Source: Bagarius yarrelli
Lineage: Eukaryota; Chordata; Actinopteri; Siluriformes; Sisoridae
NCBI GenBank assembly: GCA_005784505.1
Contig: VCAZ01000096.1
Coordinates: 1,187,959 to 1,251,958 of the forward strand
Direction: 5' to 3'
Length of the DNA: 64,000 bases
Shown: positions 48,408 to 59,500 of the stretch, piece by piece
Numbering within the stretch: the first letter of the stretch is position 1
Layout of the letters: each line of letters begins with the position of its first letter
Position numbers and translations under genes: made by a program
Notes under the pieces: model-generated
What the model was told of the DNA's origin: nothing
Databases searched by the model: none
The model's input: the letters and a program-made list of their open reading frames with translations, nothing else

Positions 48408-51203
48408 TGAGAGAGAGAGTGAACATTTAAGTAATCATTTATAAACACACCCTGTCTCTTATGTAGCTACCTGCTTTTTCTCGCTGCTTGAACCAATAAC
48501 ACTGAATAAGCTTCTCCTCTTCGATAAAGATCATAACGAAACGTCACTGTTGAACGGCTGAACAGAGACGTCCAGCAGCTGAACGGCTGATCAGAGACGT
48601 CCACTTAATTGTATTCATGATTGTTAGAAAAAAAGGTGAAAGGAAGAGCCGATGTAAGGAAAGGCAGACGCAGATCGTCTCAGCAGTCTTCATACAGTAC
48701 AGCAAGGACCAGCAGTGAAACGTGCATTATGTAGAGATGATTCTGTAGCTGATCTTGTGTTTACATCAAAGCAATTTACAGGCATCAGTATAGCAATAAC
48801 GAATAAAAGGTAGTTAGTGTTGTGTGGAAGTAAAGGAAGCTGATTCCGGCTCGGATCTCTTCCTGTCCCACCACTTACTATGTCTTCCCCATTTCATCCC
48901 TGTATCCTATCAATAAAGGCAAAAAATGTCACTGCACTGAATTGGAATTAGAAATAACCGGTTTATTCCTTTTAACTATCCTTGCCCCAATAGTCTTGCT
49001 CCGCAGTGTGTGGTGAACCCACATCGCTCTGTACTGGGAACAGGAAACTATGACGTGAACGTGATCATGGCGGCTCTCCAGAGTCGTGAATTGGCCGCAG
49101 TGTGGTGGGACAAACGTAGGTCAGTTTGTTGATCTGTTTCACAAAACACTAAACCCTTTTTACCCAAACAGCCCATTGTTTATCTTGTTCTAAATATCAA
49201 CGCATGTTCTGGCGTTGTGCTGTGTGTTTTGCTTCTTTCAGGTCAGTGCAGAGTTTATGTCTGGAGAAGGTGCAGGGTTTCATTTTAAACGTCCCGTCGC
49301 GAGTGTCATTGGGAATCATGTCCCTCCCACTGAGACGCAGACACTGGCTAGCAGTTCGGCAGGTCAACGGACAGTACTACAACCTGGACTCGAAGCTCAA
49401 GAATCCTGTCTGGATTGGAGGAGAAACAGAACTTAGGTAAAGATCCAGGATATTAAGATGAGCTAAATTAACTAAAAAACTGAAATGTTGGAAAAAAATT
49501 TGGACCTATAAATAACAACCTGAGGAAAATTTAAGTACATCTACTTATTCTGCAGTTTGTTGAGGCTTAGCTTACATTTTACTGATAACCCATCATTTAT
49601 ACACAACCTCATTTGCCATTCCTCGATAAGAGAAAAATAATAATAAAGGAACACGTTAAAAAATCTGCCAATTCTGGTGTTCTATGGCGAATGCCGGTCG
49701 AGCTCCATGGTACCAGACAATCAGCACAGGGCCCGTTAGAAGATGTCGGGCTCTTAGGTCATGTTATTGGCGTGAAGTTGGACTGCCGGTATAACCTCTG
49801 TAAGGCTCTACAACCGCTTTATGCTACTAGTCGTGACACTGAACCCGGCCAAATATTCAGAGAAGATAAGGAGGAAAAATTGTCACTGGCCTCCGCCTGT
49901 AAACCTGTTCCTGTTAAGGGCTTTTCTAATTAACCCTCTAATTTTAACACCAAGGAAGCTCAAACTGATAAATAATCCTGCCACTTAACCATAACCAGTG
50001 GGTAGTGGTGGTTAAGGTGCTGAGTTGTTAATCTGAAGACCAGAAACACGTGGGTTCAAGCCCCACCTCCGGGAAGTCAACCACTGTTCCAGGGGCGCTG
50101 CTCCAGGGGCGCTGTATCATAGCTGACCCTGCGCACTGACCCCCAACTTACTAAGATGGGATATGCGAAAAACACTGCATTTCATTGGCTCTGTACATGT
50201 ACCCTGCACAATGAAGTTGAATATTATTATTATTATTATTATTATTATTTATTATAAATTGACCAGATCAATTTTACAGAAGTTTAATTGACTTTATTCT
50301 ATATTGTAATATGTAATTTTTTTAAGGAGTGTACATTGTCTATTATTATCCGAATCTATTAATATCCTTGAACATCTTATAAATATATACATATTCATGA
50401 TTAAAGTGTTTCAAATACTTATCGTCAGTCACTGGTTAAAAAGTGCGTAAATTAAAAAAAGTCAGTCGAAATTAAAAATCGATATAAAAGTGCATTCACG
50501 ATAGGAAGCACAAGTGTACAATCAAAATAAAATGCACCGCTAAAGCCCCCCCCTCCACCTCCTTGACTGACAGCGCCTGTCATTTACCTGGAGTATGATT
50601 GTTATGGTGATGATGTAGCAATGCCTGCACCTGCATATGAAAAATTAATTCAGAACTGAAAATTGTACATATTCTTAATGTATTAAGATCTAATATATGT
50701 TAGTAAACGCCTAGTGAATTGAGAAGTGTTTAAAATGATGTCATTGTACAAGAAAACATTGACATCTAAGTATTCTAATTAAACTCCACACTAGATATTT
50801 CTTGTTTTATAAGCACGAGAGGTTTTTTTGCCATTTGAGCTTGATGAAAGGGCAAATTCCTACTTTCATATAAGCTTTAAGCACCACCTGGTATGTCACA
50901 TGACAAATAAGTTTAATTCTGAACAACAAAACGGGCAAATTAAAGGTAAAATAGTTGCCCGGTAAGTCTATAGCAATAACGTTAATCAAAACTGTAACAA
51001 AGCTGTAATAAATATCAGTGCTCAGTTTAAAAACCTTTAATTGTGTATTATTCACCCATAACCGTCTGTCTGTCCTTGTCTACACCTTCAGACAGTTTCT
51101 CAGTGAGCAGTTGTCTCAGGATGTTGCCGAGATGCTTCTCGTAGTCCAGCGAGAAGTGGAGGAGGACGGAACGTGGCTTATTCCGAATGACCGAGAGAAC
51201 TGA
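48234..51203 (+). CDS. josd2: Josephin-domain deubiquitinase JOSD2, complete, 184 aa
   Basis: Four coding exons: 48234-48355, 48994-49119, 49242-49436 and 51092-51203 (122, 126, 195 and 112 nt), all GT/AG and in phase. The Josephin domain fills the protein. LELCAIHALNNVLQ carries the nucleophile Cys16, RRRHW gives His117, and YYNLDSK gives Asp132. The 15-residue His-to-Asp spacing equals that of His119-Asn134 in ataxin-3. Other conserved stretches are LGTGNYDVNVIMAALQ, AAVWWDKRR and LPLRRRH. The C-terminus (LLVVQREVEEDGTWL) matches JOSD2. Known role: a cysteine protease that removes ubiquitin; JOSD2 is small and mainly cytosolic. Intron 3 holds a nested transposon and SINE. JOSD1 is the alternative, but the short N-terminus, C-terminus and synteny favour JOSD2. 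Confidence 0.93.
49628..50338. mobile_element. Decayed Tc1-like element in josd2 intron 3, split by a SINE
   Basis: From about 49628 to 49985 and again from about 50262 to 50338 the DNA resembles the noncoding ends of a common fish Tc1-like transposon. One end reads ataaaggaacacgtt; after the break the sequence runs ttgaccagatca to a terminal ttttttaaggagtgta. A 106-codon open frame (49613-49933) lies inside the first part and is not a gene. Recognition is by remembered consensus, not a search. Confidence 0.5.
49990..50225 (+). repeat. tRNA-derived SINE inserted in the Tc1 remnant
   Basis: A pol III A-box-like TGGTTAAGGTG (50009-50019) and a B box GGTTCAAGCCC (50053-50063) show a tRNA-derived head. 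The body contains GGGGCGCTGTATCATAGCTGACCC-type sequence and ends near GATGGGATATGCGAAAAACA. The same family recurs at 54305-54720. A (TTA)n tract at about 50224-50250 follows the 3' end. Confidence 0.65.
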
Positions 51204-51837
51204 AACCTGAGAAAAGGAAGTTTACACAGACTTTTCATGCACAATACAAAATCGATGAGTTGCACTACCAAAGATAAAGAAGCACTCCCAGATGGTCACA
51301 CTTACACACTGAGGAGGCTGATTGAATAGTTGAAAAGATTGTAGGATGTGTGTGTGGGGGGGACTGATTCAGGAAGACCGCTGTACACGTACAGCTGCAT
51401 CACTTGTCGCTTTTCCCGGCTCGTTTAACTCAGGATATGTTCTGGAATTTCTAAAAAATAACATTTGAAGCTGTCTTTTTTTTCTGTTGTTCTGTATCTA
51501 CGCACTGCACGGCTGAGGTTGATGAAGGTGTGTATCGAACTATGCACAGGAATGCTACAACACAGTTTTTTGTAAATTTGATTAAACGTAGCTGTTTATC
51601 CAGCTCTAAGTATTTCAGGAAAACCTTTTTCCCCTGATTATTTTATTATTTTTTTTAATTTGCAAATTTTTTTTTTTCTCCGTTTCTTTATATCTCCGAG
51701 GATTCGAGTGGAGTGAAATTATCCACTAACGAAGTGACTGTTATTGAAAAATTGTTCAGGATCTGTACATAAACCAAACATTGGATTTTTTTAGTTGTTG
51801 TTCCTTGGATTAGTTTTTCCTTATGCACAGAAGAGCT

Positions 51838-51843
51838 AATAAA
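51838..51843 (+). terminator. josd2 poly(A) signal
   Basis: AATAAA about 635 bases after the josd2 stop codon, followed by a GTTTGC/GTGTT-containing stretch. It is the clearest polyadenylation hexamer downstream. Confidence 0.55.
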
Positions 51844-52440
51844 AAGGTTTGCATCTTAAAGCAGCGGTGTTAAGATCATATTCCTTTCCTTCTATTCCTT
51901 CACACTTTACAGTATTTGAACCTTGGCAAAGTGAATCTGTTTAGCAGAGTATAAAGAGGTTTACATAAAATATTATCCTCTTATATTAGATCAATGTACA
52001 GCTCTAAACTTTTAATTTGGAGGTAAATGCAATCAAATCAGGCTGGAGAAGCCTCACAAACACACACACACTCGCACACACACATTACAGTACAGTAGAA
52101 TAAATAAATACACCAGCGTTAAAGGCTTGGTTCAAAAAGCACCCAACAGTGGCAGTGCTCAGGGTCAAACCTCAACCTTAAAATCTATATTCCGAAACCT
52201 TCACTATTTAAGCCACCAATTTCTAAATTAATGCAGAAATTGGAGCACTTTTTAATATTTGTTTTTCCCAGACTGTTGAAAGTTTCAGACTCTAAATCAG
52301 TAGCTGAGTTAATTCCTGTAAATGCACAGTGACTCCATCTTTTTATTTCATGCATTACTACAGATGTATTTGCTCAAATCTTTTGGAATGCCATAAAAAT
52401 GGACTATGACTTCTAAACTTATAGATCTCTATTTGATCTA

Positions 52441-52830
52441 CAGTAAGAGCAAAAATTATTTGCCCCCCTGCTGATTTTTCCCAGTGACAAAAAATGATCA
52501 TTCTATAATTTAAATGGTAATGGAGCCCCGGATCAAGGGAGACTAACAGTTATTTTGTGTTTCCCCCATCGTCACCTTCTTAAAACGCCACCTGACGATG
52601 ATCTTGTAGCCCATTCCAGTCTTGTGTAGGTCTATAATCTTGTCCCTGACATCCTTGGACAGCTCTTTGGTCTTGGGCATGGTGGAGAGTTTGGAATCTG
52701 ATTAATTGATTGCTTCTGTCTTTTATACGGGTAACAATGCTGAGCACTACCCTTAAGAAAGCCTTTAAGGCACAGTTGCGCTCCGGTGACCAGGTTCGAT
52801 TCCGGCACAGGCCCTTACCGGTTCCGCCCT

Positions 52831-52886
<56 letters not shown>

Positions 52887-53226
52887 CTGTTTCATCTCCG
52901 TCTGCCAAAAATGCCCCAAAATATTAAAAAAGAGAGTCATTTTAAAGAGTCCTTTTAAGAAGGAGCTCCTTATCTCAGCTCGTTATTTGTATTAAAGACA
53001 ACTGGGAGCCAGAAATCTTGCTTACTGAAAAGGGATCAAATACTTATTTTACTTATTAAACTACAAATCAATGTATACCTTTTTTTAAATGTGTTTTCCT
53101 GGATGTTTTTGTTGTTATTCTGTCTCTTACTGTTAAAATTATAGACTGATTATCTCTTAGTCAGTGGGGAAACAAAGAAAATCAGGGGAAAATCAGCTGG
53201 GGATCAAATAAGTTTTTTCCTCAATG
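52441..53226. mobile_element. Deleted Tc1-like element with TA target duplication
   Basis: About 786 bp flanked by TA on both sides. The left end CAGTAAGAGCAAAAATTATTTG and right end ATCAAATAAGTTTTTTCCTCAATG are inverted. Further inward, both ends share CCAGTGACAAAAAATGATCA / GACTGATTATCTCTTAGTCAG-type sequence. The interior retains a remnant of the transposase start on the minus strand (CTTGGACAGCTCTTTGGTC then GGGCATGGTGG). A (CT)n run lies at 52832-52884. The 82-codon plus frame inside it is not a gene. Confidence 0.65.
52832..52884. repeat. (CT)n microsatellite inside the Tc1-like element
   Basis: About 53 bases of CT repeat; it probably arose after insertion of the element. Confidence 0.85.
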
Positions 53227-53789
53227 TACCTTAGGAGTTGAAAGTTGGCAGTCGGAATAATATCCTGTATCTGTATAGTGTGATTAATTTAAAAAGCTTT
53301 ACATGTTTAATAAAGTTTTAAAAAGCCTTTAATTATGTAGGTTAAATTGCTTGGGTAGCTTTTAGATGAATAACATTTCAGGAAGGCATTTTTCTTTGGA
53401 TGTTTCTGATAAAAGGTCAGGAATGTTGAGTCAAACCCTTTTCAAATGCAGCATAAACATCACATGGTATAGCTGTCTGCATAGCTAATTCATGCTAATC
53501 AACATCACAGCTAATCAACATCATCTAGAACAGACGCAGTTCAGATGTAAAAGTGAATCTGATGACATTTCTGCCGACAGGGGGCTAAAGTTCCACACCG
53601 TCAAGGCAATGAATCAGTCGATGAATCAGTCCCCTCCCATGTGGCTACTGAGGCAGTGTGTTGGTCAAGTAAAAGATAGGATTGTTTATTGACTCATGCC
53701 ATCACTCGAATATTATCTAATTAAATATTGTCCTTGTTACTGATTTCAGAGGCCGTCCACCTGCTTAAACAGAACAGGGGATTAGACTT

Positions 53790-53990
53790 GAGTACATTTG
53801 CAGCATTTGGCAGATGCTCTTATCCAGAGGGACTTGCATTTATCTCATTTATACAAGTGAGCAATTGGGGCTTGAGGGCCTTGCTCAGGGGCCCAGCGGT
53901 GGTAGCTTGGAGGAGCTGGGACTTGAACCCACAATCTTCGGATTGGTAATCCAACACCTTAACCGTGAACCACGACTACTGCTTTGGAGT
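53790..53990 (-). repeat. Inverted SINE copy
   Basis: Reverse complement of the same SINE family: TTTGGCAGATGCTCTTATCC near 53800, GGGACTTGAACCCACAATC (inverted B box) and the inverted A-box-like end near 53965. Confidence 0.6.
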
Positions 53991-54304
53991 TAGTTACCTC
54001 TTGGCATACATCCTTCCAGGAAAGTGGTGACCTATAAGAAAGTGTACATCATTCCCATAAGCACAAAATTAATTGTTATTTGCCTTTTACCCAGCAGTAG
54101 AGCTGTGTCCTTTGTTTGTAGGTTTAAAAGATCTGGAGACCCTTCCTACTCTGTCCTCGAGATAAACTCTGACCATTACTATGCTGATTTTTGGGACATC
54201 CTACATGGGGAAGCTTCTTGTGTCTAGTCCACACAACATTTGGTAGTGTTACTGTTCTAAGGGAAAATGTAGTTGCTAATTCATACTGAAATGTCACACT
54301 GTAC

Positions 54305-54720
54305 TGCAAATGGTTAAGGCACTGAATTGTTGATTGGAAGACCAGAAAGACATGGGTTCAAGCTTCACCACTGCCAGTCTGCCACTATTGGCTCCTTCAG
54401 CAAGACCCCTAACCCTTCCTGCTCCAGTGGTGCTGTATCATAGCTGACCCTGTGCTCTGACCCCAACATTTTGGGGCAGTGGTGGCTCAAATGGTTAAGG
54501 CGCTGAGTTACTGATCTGAAGACCAGAAACACCTGGGCTTGAGCCCCACCAACACCAGCTGTTCTTCTGAAGACCAGAAACACCTGGGTTTGAGCCCCAC
54601 CACTGGCAAGCCAACCACTGTTGGGTCCTTGAGCAAGACCCTTAACCCTTCCTGGCACTGTATCATAGCTAAGTAAGATGGGATATGCAAAAAAAGAATT
54701 TTACTGTGCTGTAAAAAAGG
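54305..54720 (+). repeat. Two tandem copies of the same tRNA-derived SINE
   Basis: Two heads (A-box-like TGGTTAAGGC near 54311 and 54493) are followed by B-box-like GGGTTCAAGC / GGGCTTGAGCC and the shared body CTGTATCATAGCT. An internal segment beginning GAAGACCAGAAACACCTGGG is duplicated within the second copy. The 3' end reads AAGATGGGATATGCAAAAAA, as in the copy at 49990. Confidence 0.6.
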
Positions 54721-56517
54721 ATTTGTGACAAAATAAAAATTCTAAAATGAGACATGCAAAATAAAAACTAATTTAACTGTGCTGTATATTAATATATGTG
54801 ACCAATAAAGACATTAACATTTCTACAGTGTAGAAAACCTTCACAAAATTCTAATTAAAATAATTCAGATAATTTCCATAAATCCTTTCTTATGTTTTTT
54901 TTTTTTTTTTTTATATATAAAGCTTTTTAAAGTGTTAAATCCAGGTGTAATTTCCATTACCAGAAGTTTGGTAGTTATGTAAATTTTCATTAACCAATGT
55001 TACAGTAGTGATCTGAAGAATGAAAAATTGCACACACACACACACACACACAAAATTCTCTGGCAATTTTATATTTGTTAGTCTCATTTTTATTCATATT
55101 AAGTCTCAGTAGTGAAAAAGTGGACCATTCAAAAGAGCATTAAAACCATAGAAACACAGGGCTATTGGATTAATAAAGAGGGCAGGACAGGGCAGGATTA
55201 ATGCAATGGCAAATTGAGTATATTTATGTGTATACATACACAAAGAAGGACCCTGAATTACTCACACACACACACACAGAAACACACAGAGTTGGTTTCT
55301 TATTTTTTAGTTTTAAGAAAGAAAAGAAATTCTGCAAATTAGGGTCGAAAGACTTCGACCAGTCAAAAACTTGAGTGCTTATTTGTCAGGTAAAGACTGA
55401 CTTTATCAAGCCAAAAATCTATTTATTCATCATCCCATCTGTATTGTATTAATTCTTTAAAAAAAAACCTGTCTAAATGTAACATAAAAATAGGCACAAT
55501 TGCACAATTTTGTGCGCTGAATCGTTTTCAAATAAGTTTTAATCTTATCACATTTATAATAATTATTACCTAATATACTATTAATAACACAGTTATGCAC
55601 TGCATTATATTTTTATTGTGTAAATACAAATCCTAATAATGTTCTCAAGAAGTCATTTACTTTCTTGCAGTAACATTATTACTACAGAAACGTCGTTTTT
55701 AGAACATTGACCCTAATTTGCAGATGTGTGCTTTATCGGTTGAGAAAAAAAAAAATAGTATTATTGCTGTGTACATTATGGCTACTGCATTGCAATCAAT
55801 GTCAGACGTCGTTTCGCTGCAACGTTGTCGGTAAAAAGATATTTCCGTACGTAGCCATCTCGAGAGGCTCCAAAACGCTGTAGCTCTCTGGTTATTGTTA
55901 TTATTTTTACAGTCATCGTATTTCTAACCATCAATGTGCATTAACCCTCAAACATACAGGATTTACAGTGAATATACAGTACATTTGTATCATATAGTCA
56001 TGTGGTATTTTATATAGTAGAAGAGGGTATACAAGGAAATACACGACTGCCATCTATAGATTTGTTTTTAAAAGGGTATCCTCAAATATTATAACGAAAA
56101 TAACGAAAAAAAAAGAATCCAGTGCCCATTTAAAGTCCTACAGAAAAATTGTGCCATTATTCTTGTGTGTTTCTAATTCAGCATACAATATAAAAAAAAC
56201 CCCTCCAAAACTGAAGTCGTTTAAAAAATAGAGTAATAGTAAAGTACCATCAGCCTGGTAACATCGATACCACCCTGTTTCCTGTCTGCAGGCAACACAA
56301 CACTGAACAGATTAAAAAAAAAATAAATAAAAAGATCTTTTCACTTTTGTTCTTTCTTCTCGCACTGGTCCTGACATCCCGCAGTGTGTTTTTTTCCTAG
56401 CATTCCAAAGTCTTTTATATTAGTCTTCCAGTAAAGTGTCCATCCATATTAAAAACTAAATATATTTGCTATATATATATAGAGATATATCCTTTTTTTT
56501 AATACTATACATACAAA

Positions 56518-59500
56518 TTAGCGCAAGTACAGGTTCCTGGAATGGGCGGGATTAGAGTGTGATTGACTACCCGTATAGCCTGTCAGCATGCTGGGGGAGT
56601 ACTGTACTTTCACATGACCATAGTGGGATTGGACAGAGATGACGCCACACAGACAGAGAGATCCAGGAAGAGACAGATGCAAAAACAAACAAACAAACAA
56701 AAAAAACCCAAATGTCAGTACAAAATGAATGAACAATCAGTGTTGCAAACTGTATAAAAAGAAGCGAAAATTGAAGGACTGTATTTTCGTGTCAGAGCAA
56801 GAGTCGTTTACCTTTAAACCAACACCCGTCCTACAAACTAGTGAGCGTTTAGGTGCCATAGTTATTATTCTAGTCATAAATAAAGGGGTCAGAGTAACAT
56901 TCGATATTTAACTTTTAGAGAAATATTTTGGCTTTCTGAGGCCCTGGCTTATTCCTAAACTGCAAAATGCACAGCGGGACTTGAACCGTATTTGGATATG
57001 AATACGGATATCATATTTTATACTAAACCAGGTCAAATACTGAGGTCCAACTACTGAAAGACAAACCTTTCAACCAGTTTTAGTTATAGACCTCCTAGAA
57101 ATGCACAAATCTATGAGATAACACAGACTTTTATTATTTAAATTATTACATTACACTGCCCGTCCAAAAAAAAGTCACCACTTGGATTAAACAAAGCAAA
57201 TAGGTAAGAGCCTCTCATTGGATAATTTCTGTATGGATGATTACGATTCAGCTGGCAACAATTTATGGCCCTAACTGATGCAGCGAGGAGCTTCTCATTT
57301 GCTAAACATCTATGTCGGAGAACACGTCCCGTGGTTGTGGAAAAGATGTTTATTTGTTTTAAATTCTTGAAATGCATCAAGCAAAGAAAACATCTAAGAG
57401 GATTGCTGAAAGTACTAAAATTGGGTTAAGAACTGTCCAACGCATTATTAAAAACTGGAAGGATAGTGAGGAACCAGCATCTTCGAGGAAGAAATGTGGG
57501 TCCCTAGTTTGCTAGGGAGCATAAAAATTTTTTACTCTGGAACAATGAAAGAAGGTCATGTGGTCTGAGGGGTGCAGATTCACCCTGTTCCAGAGTGATG
57601 GGCACATCAGGATAAGAAAGATGAGGATGATGGTGGATGAAAGTGGATAAAGTGATGCTCCCATCATGCCTAATGCCTCTTGTACAAGCCTGTGGGGGCA
57701 GTGCTATGATCTGGGTTTGCTGCAGTTGGTCGGGTTTCGGTTCAACAACGTTATGTGCCCAAATGATTGAGGTCAGCTGACTACCTGAATATAATAAATG
57801 CCCAGGTTATTCCATCAATGGATTTTTTTTCTCTTTTCAATTCATTTTGCATACTCCAAGATGACAATGCCAGGTTTCATCTGACTTCAATTGTGAAGAA
57901 GTGGTTCAGGGAGAACGAGACATCATTTTCACACATGGATTGGCTACCACAGAGTCCAGACCTTAAAACCATTGAGAATCTTTGGGATGTGCTGGAGAAA
58001 ACTTTACACAGCAGTCTGACTCTCCCATCAGCAATACAAGATGAAAAATAAATGCAACTCTGGACAGGTATAAATGTTGTGCCATTGCAGAAGCGTATCG
58101 AAACGATGCCACGGCGAATGTGTGTCGTAATCAAAGCCAAAGGCAGTCCAACAAAATATTAGTGTGTGACTTTTTTTTGGACGGGCAATGTAATCATTTT
58201 ATTTAACTAAACAATTGATTTCTATCATTGTCGAAAATATTAGTTCACTTTGCACTTCATTTAGAGTTGGTCTGCTAAGTTCTTCTGCAATTTCACTTTG
58301 TCACATGACCTACTGAAGCAGAATTTGGAGACACCATATATGAAGTGCTGAAATTGTTGACTAGAATGAAAGGTGGGGTTTTTTCATTTAAATAATGTCT
58401 CTATTGAATTTAAACATGAACCCAACATATGGAAGTATAAATAGGCACAGTTCCATATTGTGTTTTGGTCCAATCTGTTTTCTTCGGTGTCTGGCCTATT
58501 TTTTTATACGTCCTACATGTTTCATATTCAATAATTTGTTTGCCGCAGTAGCCTGATTCCAGACCGCTGAAATTCTAAATACAATTATGTACATTTCCAT
58601 TCCACTTTTTTTTTTTAAATGTAAACACTACATCATCAGTATTAAATCCAATGACAGCGACATGATGACGTTTGGTGAAGGTTTAGTCAGCCAGTTGGTA
58701 ATTTACTGCTAATATTTAGCTGAAATCTGAGCAGAGAATAAAAATGACAGCATGATCTCATGCCTTGATCACGAAAATATAGCCTTCAATGCCTTATCAG
58801 AACTCAGGGCTAAGTTATAATCAAATTCATACATTTAATTCAAATAGTACTTTATTAAATTAGGGCTCATTTACAAGAGAACATCTATGATGTAACTTTT
58901 AACGTTCGGTCTACGAACATGAAAAAAAAAAAAAAAAAGACATTTCATATATGAAATTTTTAACAGTCCCGCAATTCTAAATAACTTTTAACTGGGAATT
59001 TGGGACTGAGTGTTAATTTTTTATAAAATGCTATAATTTATTGAAATCACCAACCTATAAAAACACCACCGTCTTAAAACTGAAGTTTAAGTTCAGTGTT
59101 TACAGGTTAATAAAGCCCTTTTAAGGTGAAGAAACTTCTCAAACCCTGGCAGAGATAAAAACCAATTGGAATGCCATGAGTCATGATGATGGCACACAGA
59201 CAGGGAAACTCACAGAGGGGGGTGGGGACTGCCTGTCACTCAGAGGCAGGCTCTCATAACCAGGGTTGCCATTGGAGGAAGTGTTTGGAGTCCTGCATAG
59301 AGACACAAAGAGAGGAACAAAAGGGAGGAGAAGCAAGGGACAGACACAGAGAAGGCCCATGCCACACACACACACACACACACAGAAAAAAAAGGATGAA
59401 AAAAAGGATCAAGGATGGATAAAGAGAGAAGAAAGAGGTGGAGGGAAGTTAAAGAGATGATCACATACTTTATATAACACCTTATGTATTACAATAATCT

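Larger units (their letters stand above)
53230..56517. other. josd2-ttyh1 convergent intergenic region
   Basis: Apart from SINEs at 53790-53990 and 54305-54720 and CA repeats near 55030 and 55265, nothing is recognised. The right part, next to the ttyh1 stop, is presumably ttyh1 3'UTR; a minus-strand AATAAA near 55611 is one possible end. Confidence 0.35.

Noticed and set aside
49613..49933. 106-aa ORF within josd2 intron 3
   Set aside because: It is the end region of a Tc1-like element, not a josd2 exon; exons 3 and 4 join in frame without it.
50009..50063. Possible tRNA gene (A and B boxes present)
   Set aside because: No cloverleaf can be closed and the same unit recurs with a SINE body; it is a tRNA-derived SINE head.
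57767..58051. 94-aa ORF as a host gene
   Set aside because: DDNARFH and SPDLKTIENLWD identify it as the C-terminal part of a Tc1/mariner transposase.
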